DNA of 64,000 bases from Heterodera schachtii. Lineage: Eukaryota > Nematoda > Chromadorea > Rhabditida > Heteroderidae. Both the position numbers and the translations under genes were made by a program. The notes below the pieces were generated by a model. It had not been told where the DNA came from. It ran no database searches and saw only the letters and a program-made list of their open reading frames with translations. The stretch spans positions 1,617,317 to 1,681,316 of the forward strand of contig SIJG01000011.1 in the NCBI GenBank assembly GCA_023374025.1. Direction: 5' to 3'. The stretch's first letter is position 1; the number at the start of each line of letters is the position of its first letter. Of the stretch, positions 20,977 to 33,200 are shown piece after piece.

Positions 20977-23900
20977 ATGCTTTTCCTTTGTCTGTTCATT
21001 TTGTTGTCGCCGAAGCCGGCAGTGACCGCTTACTCCGCTTATTCAGGTAATCAATGTGACAATTCAGAGCTATTGGCAAAAATGCCATAATTTGGGGACT
21101 AACCCTCTCCCACTTCCCTCATGACAACCTGGGATGGAATTCAGAGGCCTTGGAAAAAACTCGGAATTCCGTTCCGTCCCCAATGCTAACTCCCTCATTC
21201 CCGGCATTTCAATTTATGCCCATCATTTCTTGACCCTAATACAAGCCATACTTTCACATTTGCAAATTCTGTCGCTGTTTTTTTAATTTTGCCATAATTC
21301 TCACCCATTTTTCGTCGGTGACCTCTGTGCCGTCTTCATCTCAATTTGCATTCAAATTCCGCCTTTTCCACACCACCAAAAGTTCGCCATTCTCGTCATA
21401 TTCATCATCACCATTTATTCCTCCCTATCCCCAAAGGTCACCTTTCCCCCCCCCCCCCAATTTATTCTTTCAATTCCTTCCGCCAATTTTTCCCGCAAAT
21501 TGCTGCAAAAGTGCTGAAGAGATTGGGGGGTGGGAGTGATGTGGAAAGAAAAATGGATATTAAAACAAAAAAATATATATCCGCGCATTTTTGGTCAATG
21601 TCATTGCCACACACAGAAAAAGGAATGAATGAATGCTTTTCCAATAAAAAAATGATTTATGAAAATTCCAAAAAAAGGGATTCGTTTCCGATATTTACAA
21701 AAAAAAAAAAATGAAAAATTGTTGGATTAATGTGTCAAAACAATTTTTATAAAAGAGTAAAACAGAGAGAAATAAACACGGATATATTTTCTTGATGAAA
21801 TTAATTGATCAAAATGGGGTCGATCACAAATTTGGGGAATTTTAGCGTAATTCTGAATTTAAATTTTGTACTTGATGTTGAGAAATAATAATGTTCCTCA
21901 GATTTCATTCCCGTTCATTTTTATTGGAAAATTCCATAATAATTTCGACAGATTTGATCACAATATAACTAAAAACTACATTATTTTGGACGATTTCTTG
22001 TTTTAGGCTCACAAATTACTAAAATTCGAATGTTCGATTTAATTAACCTTTCCATCAATTAATTACCCTCTTCCATTATTTTGGGGTTTTAGGCAAGGAA
22101 TTTTTTGAAAATTAAATACATTTGGAAGTAAAAAATAATAATGCTTTCCTCTCCGTTTTGTAGCAGTAAGTCGGCCCTGTTTGTCGTCCGAATTCGAGTG
22201 CGGTTGTGGACAACCTCGGTCAGTTTTTATTTGCTATTACTGTCGTTACCGTATACCCAAACGGTACTGTCTCATCCGTAACCGATCCAACAAACAATTA
22301 TTATTCATTGAATTAAAGCTCAAAGTTTGGCATTCTGTTGATGATTGTCAGATCAATTGTGCAAAAAAGAGCGAATGAATGAACAAATTTTGGCATTTTA
22401 CTTTTATAAACATTTATACACAAAGACTGAAAATCGAATCAATGATCACTGATCAGTGCCAAAAATGGCATTTTGATTAATCTAAGTAAAAATGAATATG
22501 ACCTTTTCATTCTATTAGCTTGCTTTTGTCCATTCCTTCCTCCTTCCCCTTCTAAAGGTGCGTGCCGAGTTCCGTTGTCAGCGATGGGGCGGCCGACTGT
22601 GCGGACGCAACGGACGAATTGGAGGAGACATGGGAGGATTTGTGCGGCGATGGCACTCCAAGTCGGCGCTCGGCCACATGGCGGACGCGGGCGGGGACGG
22701 CACGGCTGTGCCCGAAGGCACGGGCGAGGGAATGCCCTGCCGAGCTGGGCCAAGTGTGCGTGGTAAGCACAGAGAGTGGGATGTTCGGCATATACCGGGA
22801 CATTTTGACTATGTGCAATATGTCGGTGGACATTTTAACAAGATAATTGTGTTGGTTATTTCAATAAATTTATTATAACTAATTAAATTTTTTTTAAATT
22901 ATTTATTCTTTTTCGTATTTTGACTCATGGATTTAGAAAAAAATCTCGCGCATTAATTTAGAAAAATACGCCTTGTTTCAAACAGCTTTTTGACATTTCT
23001 TATTGAATTTTTAGCACAGATTTCGTACATATATTATATTTTTGATTAATTGATATTTTAATGGTCCTTAGCACTTAATTATCGTATCCCCATGATTAGT
23101 TTGATCACATTTGTCCAATGGTATACGAATTTGAGTGTAGCAAATCAGATCTGCTGATTTGCATTGATAACGTGTTAGTCACAGTGACGCCATGGGAAAA
23201 TTGGCGCAATTAACCCCTGTGACCGGTGTGAAAATAAATCACAGACTTATCAGGCCAGCTGATCAGCTCTAGCAAAGCCGTTTACTAATTTTAAAATATT
23301 GATTTTTTGAAGGAATTTGATGCGCGGCCCCGCTGTGTGTGTCGGCTAGGCTTTTTCCGCGCGCCCGGCTTGTCCGCCTGTGTGCCAACCGAAGCGTTCC
23401 CTCATTTTGATGCTTCAGACGCTTTTCGGCTTGCGGATGCGCTCCGGCGTGGTGAACAGCCAACAACAAATTCGAGCTGTTCACGCCTTTTCACTGATTT
23501 GGCACGGCTTTACCCGGCACTGTTTCTGTTCAACGGTCGCGAGGATGCCAAAAACAGCAGCGGTGGCACCATAAAACAACGGGACGAACTGATGAAAACG
23601 GATCGACAACTGACCATCCGAGTCGTATCACCCGCCCGTGGGGCGAGGTAAGAGAGAGCAGTTGATCAAATTATCGAATTTCGTGACCATGGATCAGAAT
23701 GCCGGGACTTGACAGAATTTCCTCCCAATGTTTTTGTAAAAAATTTCGGCCGACGTTTATTGAATTAAATTTACCGATTAGCGATTGAATCCTTCATTTA
23801 TCCAGTAAAAATCGGTTTTCAATTTTTTAAAATGCCTTTCCGTGTTTCATGCTTTCACTTAAAAATTTAAAATTACATTTCTATTCAGTATAGCCCATTT

Positions 23901-24216
23901 TTAAGCTTTAAAATTTTTCATTTGTTTATTTTTCAAGAATATCTGGCTAATATCTTGGCTTACATAAAAAAGCCTTTCCCAATTAGCAGCACGAGGGCAC
24001 GGTCACCGCCTGATGCTGGGCGGCAAAGTGATTTGGATGGCACAAAAAGGGTGGTGCCGACAACGGAGCCGGAAGAATGTGATGCGGAAGAGCGGACAAG
24101 CGGATGCGGAGGGGATGGAAGAATATGTGCCGCCATGAAGCAGAGGGATGAAACGGCGGACAAACGAGTGAAAGGCACAAATGGAAGCGACGAAAAGCGG
24201 AAAGGCATTTGCGTGG
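20977..24216 (+). CDS. mua-3: mua-3 exons 1-5: signal peptide, LDLa module, atypical EGF
   Basis: Exons 20977-21046, 22167-22218, 22558-22762, 23313-23647 and 23987-24216 are all in consistent phase. Exon 1 is a signal peptide (MLFLCLFILLSPKPAVTA, likely cut after VTA). Exons 2-3 form an LDLa module: PCLSSEFECGCGQPR joined to CVPSSVVSDGAADCADATDE, ending WEDLC. The calcium-site acidic residues are present, and the splice restores R-C exactly. Then comes ECPAELGQVCV joined to EFDARPRCVCRLGFFR, an EGF-like module. A 75-residue stretch without repeats follows, then a Cys-poor charged exon (ECDAEERTSGCGGDGRIC). The acceptor at 23986 was chosen over 23937 because only it keeps the phase. Confidence 0.7.
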
Positions 24217-27200
24217 GTAAGGCAATGAGTGGACAAATTAGCGGAAATTGGGTAATTAAAGGCGGGGGGACACAAAACCAACCCAAAGCAGTCAAAATAT
24301 TTAAGCTTTGATTAATTCTAATTAGTGATCAAAAAGTTCCAGAAATGGCTTTTACGGTCAATGGACTGATCTGAATGTCACCCGAGCAAAACCTCCAAAT
24401 TTTTGATCAAACACAAATTAAAGTGTCTCAATTCAAATTGAATTCAATCTAAAATAAGCAAAAATAAAAACTGTTCTTAACTTGGAATTGAGGCCATTAT
24501 AAAGTCAATTATTTCAGTTCCAGTCAACGAATGCGCAGATGAAACACTGAACGACTGTGATCAGAAGGTGATCAGACCAACAAAAAAAAACAAATAAATC
24601 TAATGGATCGGATTTAGGCACGGTGCATTGACAATGACTTTGGCTTTGAGTGAGTGCTGCTTTCTCAAATTTCTTTTTTTAAGTTTTAATTAGAGTGCCA
24701 CGGGACCGGGAATTTTGGGCATACCCGGGACCGGGACCTTTTCGGTTTGAAAAACCGGGAATTTTTGGCAGGGAAAACCGGGAAAAAACCGGGACTAGTC
24801 CCGGTCCTGGTCAAAACCGGGACCTTGGTACTCAGTTGTACTCAGTTGTCCGCTTCCAGGTCCCGGTCCCGTGGCACTCTAGTTTTAATAATTAAGTTTT
24901 TTTAAAGATGTCTTTGCCCCGAGGGATTCATTGACACATCGCCAAACCCTCACGAATTTCCGGGCCGAAAGTGTCGAAAACGTTGGTTATTTTTGATAAT
25001 TTTTGATCGGGATCAGGCCAAAAGCCTGAGGAAATTAAATGAGGAAGAACCAGGTTCATTCAGTATCAAACTCATATTTATTTTTATCATATCCGGCATT
25101 TCAATCTCGACTTCCTTTTTTTATCTGATCACTAGGTGGTAAAGTAGGCCATATGTTTTGTTTTAATCATTTTCAGTGATCAATGAGTGTCTGAATCCGT
25201 TGATGAACGACTGTTCGCCGGAGGCGGAATGCGTTGACGAGCTGATCGGCTTCAGCTGCCATTGCAAGCAGGGCCGATCGGACATTTCGCCAATGGGCCA
25301 AAAGCGACCTGGACGGAAGTGTTCAACGGATTCAGCACAACAGCGGACAAACGGTAGGGGCCGGCCGACTGAGTCCCGCTAGACAATAAAAAAAAAGTTA
25401 AAACATAAACCGAATCAAAAGCGGAATTTTTGAAACATTTAATTTTCTGTCATTGTTGGTTGGGGACGAGCAGGCGGCTGATCAGTGGGCCTAAATGATC
25501 TATTTTAGTTCAAACAAATTTATTAACATAAGGTTGAACAAAAGATTGATCATTGCTTCCGACAATTTGTGATGGATCTGAGCTTCATTGAAATAATGAT
25601 CTATCGCTATTTTGGATTATTAATAATTGTTGGGGTAGCGAAAAGTTTCGATCACTTTACCTGGGCTTAATTTGAATTTGTTGTACAATTTTGATCACTT
25701 ATTGATCAGCAGGGGTCGATGAATGTTTGTTGGGGCTGCACGACTGTCATCCGCTTGCGACTTGCGTGGATTTGACGGACGGATTTCGTTGCGAATGTTT
25801 GGACGGACTGATCGACGCTTCTTCGCCTGCTGCTGGTGGTGATCGGCCGGGACGAAATTGCACAGCAAAAAATACATCTGCATTTTTGAAACACAAGGTA
25901 ACAAAATTTGCAGACAGTGATGGATAATGTTGTTTCAAGGAAGTAAGCTTATCAGTGCTTGATCGCTGACAACGGGTACATGTCAACTCGCCGACGCACG
26001 ACTCGCCGACGGACTAATCTTTTGTTCGTAACTTTTTTCCTTTTCTACCAATTTTTATAAAATTTATGTTATTCGGAAGCTTTAAGGGTTTAGAAACTAT
26101 CATTAAGCAGATGTTAAGCGACAAATTAATTCTCCAAAGAGTTAAAAAATAAAACTCATGAAATTAACATCTTTTTCAATTTTTTGCATAATAAAAATTA
26201 TAACTCTTTTGAGAATTATTTAATCGCTTAACATCTGCTTAATGGTAGTTTTTAAACACTTAGTGCTTCCGAATAACATTAATTTTATAAAAATTGGTAG
26301 AAAAAGAAAAAAGTTACAAACAAAAGATTAGTCCGTCGGCGAGTCGAGCGTCGGCGAGTTGAACTGTTCCCCTGACAACTGATCAGACGTAACCGGGGGG
26401 AGGGGGGGGGGGGGGGGGGGGGGAGGACAAAAGCCCATAAAGTCGTAAATTTAAAAATTGTAAAAAGAAACACTTGAAGTGATAAAGTATACAACAACTC
26501 AGGTTTTCAAACATTTTTGGCCATAACTTTTTTCCAAATTTAACGAAGAATGATATCAATAATTAAAATTTTCGTTGGGTTCGAGCAAAGTTATGGGTAG
26601 TTTTTTTCAATTGATGTTTTTTCTCGCATTCGCAAGCTTAAGCTGATCAGTGCTTATCAAGGCTGATCAGCACGCAGTTAATGGGGTGACACTGATTAGC
26701 CCCGCGGCGCGGGTGGCATGCCCCAATTCCAATTGATCTTCAAATTTAGGTTGATTGGATTGAAATATTTTGTGAAAAATGTATGTAAAAAGAAACGGAA
26801 ATTCTGCTGATAGAAATTGTGGAGAGATAATTGATAAATTAAATGTTTTTTTGCCGTATTAATTAAAGTCAAAGAAATTCTTTTTATGTGCGAATATTTT
26901 TCTGAGAAATTTTTTCTTTTAATTTTCGTTGAAGGATTTTTTGGAATTTTCAATTTATAAATGTTTTGTCATAATTTTAACTAACAAATAAAAAATGCCT
27001 TTTTCGATATTTTTTCGACTTTTTTTAATCTTTAGCGCTGAAAATTTGTTGGCATTATTTTGGCATAAATTTGCTTTTCAGCGGACATTGGTCCCTCCTC
27101 CGTCGATCGCTTCTTCCGCTGCGACTCGTCCAACTGCGATCCGTCCTCGGCCCAATGTGTGCCAATCTCTTCGGGCCAACCGTCGTCCTCCGTTTGCCGG

Positions 27201-30200
27201 TGCCGTGCCGGACTCGTGCCTTTGTCGGCCACCGACGACCGTTCATTCCCATTCCGATGCGGACGACCGCCCAAAAAAGGCGAGTTTTATCAGTCGGTTC
27301 CTCACCAGGGCTGGGCGAAACTTCGAGCTTCGTTCTTCGAACTTCGAAAACTTCGCGGTTTTTGGGCTTCGAACTTCGAGCTTCGAACTTCGTGAAAATG
27401 CTCGAAACTTCGAGAAAAATACACCCCTAAAGATCGAGTTTTCAAAGTGAAAAATACACTCCTAATGATTAGCTTATTGTAAATTTAAATTTAAATTTCA
27501 TTATCTTTTTTGCTTCGAAATTGTCATTATGGGTGGTCCAGTGGGTTATGCTTTTTGGTCCGTTCTTGATTTTGCGTTAGATCAGTTCCCCTCCAAGTAT
27601 TTCTTTTTCTTTTAATTTTCCAAAAATTAACATTTACATTTTTTTTAAAAAATATGCTCAAATTCCTAAAATTTTACATTTTTTGCTTAAATTTTAACAA
27701 GATACGCTCAAATTTGAAAATTTTTCCCGACGGCGCCTATCGGCGCCGTCGGCGCACCTTTCCCAAAAATCTTTTTGGAAAAAGCGCGCCGCAAAAAACG
27801 TTTTATTAGGTTTTTAAACTTGGAATAGAATTTACCAAAGTGCTGGTTTTGAAAATTTTCAGTGGTAGCCCTAATCAAAATCAAAAAATGAATAATTTAT
27901 TAGGAAAAGCATAAATTATTATTATTTTTTAATTATAGTTTAATTAATAGGTTTAAGGTTACTTTAATTTAAATTTTCATAAAATAAAAAAAACAAGAAA
28001 AATAAACATTTAATTTTAGAATCTTTTTTTAGATTTTTAGATTTTTTTTTTTAAATCTAAAAAATAAAAGAAAAAATTTTAGTGAATACGAAAATTTTTT
28101 GAAAAAAAAAAGTTGTTAGGGAAAAATTATTTTTTTAAAAATTTCGTGCTTCGAGCTTCGAAAACTTCGCGTTTTTTGGGCTTCGAACTTCGAGCTTCGT
28201 GCTTCGAAAAAAATTGGGCTTCGATTCGAGCTTCGGCTTCGAGTGCCAAGCCGAGTTTCGCCCAGCCCTGTTCCTCACCGATTAAACTCAGTCAAACATT
28301 TGAGGGGTGCCAAATTGCGTGACCACAATTATAACTGAACTCTTGAGATGCCTGTTTTTATTCCGACCAATCCAATTGCTTTCTCGGGTGAGAAATGATC
28401 CCGATCAAATGTTGTCGGATTTCAAATTGGTCTGATCAAATAGACTCCAAACAGTCAATGTGTTTAATTGAAAGTTGTCCCGAGCAGGGCTGGACCAAAA
28501 TTTATATTCAAATCATAAGGATATCGGATTGCGAAACATCGGGGTCCGGGGTTTTATTTATTAACTTAATTTTCCAAAAATGACCAAATTTTTAAAATTA
28601 AATTGCCTTTCTTACAAAATGTCATTCATAGGGGGTGTAAAATTGTTGACCACAAAAGGTGAAAGGCGAAAGGGCCAAAAAGGTGAAAAAAAAGTGAAAG
28701 CGAAACCCAGCCTTAGTCTAGACCATATCCGCTTAGAATGCTCAGGGTATAGACATTAAATTAAAATCAGGCATTTCGGAGCGTCGCTCTAAAAGGGACG
28801 CGCAAAGCCAGACCAAAATATATTCCAATCGCGCGATCAATGTCGGTCACTCCAGAAACGATAATTACTTCAATAATCGAATTAAGTCGCTGTTTGCTTC
28901 ACTGATCACTCACTGATCATGTGCTCTAATGCTTCCATTCCAATTCCGATCAGTCCCGTCTACCGATCAGCAGAACCATCCGTCAATCATTATTTTTAAT
29001 GATAATAAAATATCCCGTTGTGGCCTTGCTTCTTGTTTCTGTTTCCAAATGCAAAAGTGCGCAAACCGATCATGGCTGATCATTCAAAAGACTGGGAATG
29101 TTTAACACCAATCAATCAATTCATTCATTCTTCGCCGACCCGACAGGTCCGATCCTGATCATGTCCGATCAGTAGCAGCATTTCCTCTTTGTTCGTCGGC
29201 TTCTCCTTTCCGTTCATGGCAGGGAACACTTCTTATTTTACAGCCAATAAATAAGAAGCCGCCGCTTGCGCTTCACACAAAGGTTCCCCGCCGCTGTGCG
29301 GCTTTTCCTCCCCCGCGGGCGACGAATAATTTATACAAAATAATTACTCACAAACACCCGCCGGCGGCGGTGTTGTTCTTGTCGTTGTTGTTGCTGTTGT
29401 TGTTGTTGCACATGCACACCTTTTCCGTGTGAATTTTAATCTGTTGCTGACGGGCGGACCCGTTGTGCTTCTTGCTGCTGCTGCTCATTGTCATTCATTC
29501 CGTTTCGCTTTAATAAATATGCAAAGCGCGAGAGAGAGAGTGGACAAAGGAGAGAGTGGGTAAAGAAGGAGGAAAGTTGGGACAAACAAATAGTGAGACA
29601 GGGGAGAGGTACGAGAGATATTAGAGATAATAGAGGAATGAGATAGGGAAACCAGAGAAACAAAGAAAAGCGATAGAGACAGAGAAATATATAAATCCCC
29701 GAGAAGACTGATTGTGAGAGAAGAAAAGTGATCAGAGAATGAAATGAAAAAGCGAAAGGAATGGGCGGAGGGGAGAATAGGGATTAAACCGGTTTGTAAT
29801 TTGTTGAGGGATTTTCAGAGATATTATACGTAGACGGACACGGGGGCGGTGGGGTGGACGCCGGCGGGGATGAGTATCACCACACAGCACAGAAGAAGGG
29901 GGGGGGGATTGGACAAAGTTGGGACAGAAAAAGGGGAGAGGGACGCCTAAGGGGAGGGGGGGGGGCGAAGCATAGGGGTCAGGAAAAGCCTAAAAAATAC
30001 TTAAGTTTAACAGCAAATAGGGAGGGTAAATAAGAGGAACGGGGAAAAGTAAAATCCCATGAAAGCGGGGAGAAGCCCAGAGGACAGGTAAAGCCTGGAG
30101 AAGCTCAAAGAGGAGAAGCCTAAGGGGGGTAGGAGAAGCAGTTTACGGGATTGGGGAAAGTCCAGCAGAAACAAGCCGAAAAGGAAAACATCGTTTACAA

Positions 30201-33200
30201 ATGCGGGAGGGATGGAATGAGAAGCGGAGGAACTCAATTAAATGGAAGGGGAAAAGAAAAAGCTTAAATGAGGGGAGAGGGGGGGGGGGGGGGGCATTCC
30301 TACAGGGAAAGCCCAATTGGGGCAGAAATAAGCCAATCGAACGGAAAAGAGCACCACTAGCAGTGGACACACACATGGACAATGGGAGATGCCCCAAGGG
30401 GACAATTCACGCTTAAAGCGAACATAATGAGGGAGAGAGAGAGGCATGGGAAGCGGGGCCAATCACTCACTCACTCGCCCACCCCACTTCATCTGGCGCC
30501 CAATTCATTCCTTCCTCATCATCGCACCCTCGGAAGAGGAGGAGAAGCAGCTTTGAGTTGCTGCTTTCTGCCAGCCGCTTCTCCTCCCAAGTTCCCCCGC
30601 TCTCCGTCCCCCGCCCGTACCCTTCACAGCAACTGACTATACAACAAAGTCCGTCCGTCGTCCCCCGTCCATCCATCTTCCAACCCCTTCCCATCCCCTC
30701 CCTCTCAATTCGCGCACCCCCCAAGGCTCCTCCCCCTTACCCCCCAGCCATTTTCTCCCCTCCTACCAGCCACCCATCCCCCAGCCTCCTCCTCCAGCAG
30801 CAGCAACTAACCCGCGCCATTCCGACCTTGCCCTCCCTCCTCCTCCTCCTCCCCTCGTCTTACGCTCCCTTCCCCTTGGTCCTCCATCCTTCCCTATCCC
30901 TCCCTCGGTCCATCCCCCTTCTTCCCCGCCCGTTTCTTTTCGGGAATTCGTCCTTCCCCGCCTCATATGTCGAGAGTTTGGTGCTGTTGGTGATGGTGGT
31001 GGTCATCCTCTCCGCTGCCGCTGCTGGCGCTGCTTCTCCTCCCCCCCCCTCGCCCCTCCCGCCCCCTTGTGACATTGTATAAAAATCGTAGCAAACCCAA
31101 ATTGTGCCTCAGGGAAGAAACCGCCCCGCCGTTGCCGCGCCACCCGCCGCCAACGGATCGAACATCTTCCGCCACCCCACCGCCATTCATCCCCCAACCC
31201 TTTCGCTTCCCCCGTGCCCATTAGCGCCGCTTTTTCCACTCGCCATTTTTCTCCCGTCTCCATTTTCCATTATTTTCATTTAAACACACACCCAAAAAGA
31301 TTATTATGATGAAGATGATGGCTTTTCCATCATCATTCTTGCAACTGATCATTTTCCATCTGATCATCCCATTGGCCCTATTGTTGTTCTTCGTACAAAC
31401 ATCATCCGGTACACTTTTTGCCGGGGCGGGGGGAGACAAAGCAACTGAAGGGCATTTTTGTTGTGTACAATGTTGGCATTATGCCAACATTAGGGGCATT
31501 TGCTATTGGGAACATAAATGGAATTTAGATTAGGCTAAAATAAAACTGATGCCCATTTTTAAACAACTAAAGTCCTTTTGGATTTATGTGGCTTTTTAAC
31601 ACTCGAAAATCGCAAAAAGCCGAATCTCAATCTCATCACTGCTTTATCCCAAACTCAAATGGATATGAAATTAAACATGGAATTTTTAGGGGCCAATCCG
31701 TGCCAGGACTACTCACTGCATGACTGTGACGCGGTGGCGGAATGCGACAGCGAACAGCCCGGCTTTTTCCAGTGCAAATGCCCCCGGGGCTACGTGGATG
31801 TAAGCCCGGACAGAAGGCGAATGCCAGGCCGAAAGTGCAAAAGAGGTGGGTGTAGGGAGAGAGAGACACACTGAGGGAAAGAGCCGACCGATCTGAGGCA
31901 TTTTGACAAACCAATTGCTGATCAGAATAGTTTTTGCGGGAGCGGGATGGGTATGGAATCTGATCAGAGTGATTAGGCTTAAACAATAAATGAGTTAAGC
32001 TCTTCTAACTCTCCCCTTGGCTGATCAATTGATTTGAACCTTCTTCTGACCGTTCATTCTCTGATCAGTTTAAAATTTTTTCATCTTGACCACCGTTTTT
32101 CTATAACTGATCCTACCTAACGAAAAATGGCCAACAAAATAACCCCAGGAGAGCTGGACAACTTTGTCTCCTGCTGATCACCATTGCTCCTTTACAAATC
32201 TGACACATTTAAACATTTCAAAATTCACTCGTTTCCCCATTTCATCCGGATAACAATTTCTTGAAGGCATCCAAAAATATGCGCACACTCCAAATCCATA
32301 TACAGATTGATTATCCAAATCAATGACTTTTCTAATCATTTCCCCCGGTCATACGATCGCCCACAAATCCGCTCATTTCAACTGATTAGCACTACGATTG
32401 TTACGCCTTGCTGATGAACATTTCATCACCGCTCATCCGTATCACTCATTTTCCACCAAAACACTAATTAGTTTTGCCTTATGCTTAATTTAATTTGTCT
32501 CCCTTTGATCCCCCCGCCCCTTCCCCGTCAATAAATTATTTTAGCCGAATGATTGGGATATTTATGTCCTTTATTCCCCCACCGACACATAGCATTAACC
32601 TCTTCTCTTTTTTCCTTTTTTTTTGCTGTCCATCCGTCCAAAAAATGCGGGGAATTGGGGCGAAATGTTTGTTCCGTTCATTCCATCATTTTGGTTGATC
32701 CGCTAAATAATGCAATTTTTCTCCCATTTCTAATGACTTTTTTGGTCGAATCGCACGGCGATGCGCAATTTGTTTAATTTGCTGTCCGTTCACCCCCTCC
32801 CCCCCCCCCGCCATCCCGGTCGAATGATCAGTTTGATTTTAATGATCACTCACGGGGACCGTTTTGCAATTAAAAGGAGGGGAACACTGACTGATCAGTG
32901 TATTCGTTGATTGATCGCTGAAATTCTGCAAAAAAAAATTGCTACAAAAAATATGAAGGATACCAAAAGATCGCTTACATTCGACCATTGTCTATCTGAT
33001 CACTTCAGGCTGCTAACAGCGAGTAAGATTTGTTTGAACGACATTAAAAATGCTATGAATGAAGTCCAATCACAGCCAAGGACTGGACCATTTAAAGATG
33101 TAAATAAATACTCGCAAATGAAAAAACTGATCAAATTACTCTCATTATCAGACTGGTTACTGGTCAACTGATTGATGGAAAGGGATGAACATTGATTAGC

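Noticed and set aside
23938..23986. Use of the acceptor at 23937 for mua-3 exon 5
   Set aside because: It forces a phase mismatch with the donor at 23647 and early stops; the acceptor at 23986 keeps the frame.
28487..28740. Another hAT element starting CAGGGCTGGACC
   Set aside because: No complementary right end and no 8-bp duplication could be found within 1 kb.
32911..33171. 86-codon frame MIAEILQKKIATKNMKDTKR...
   Set aside because: No homology I can recognise, alone in a large intron, and length is within chance for this base composition.
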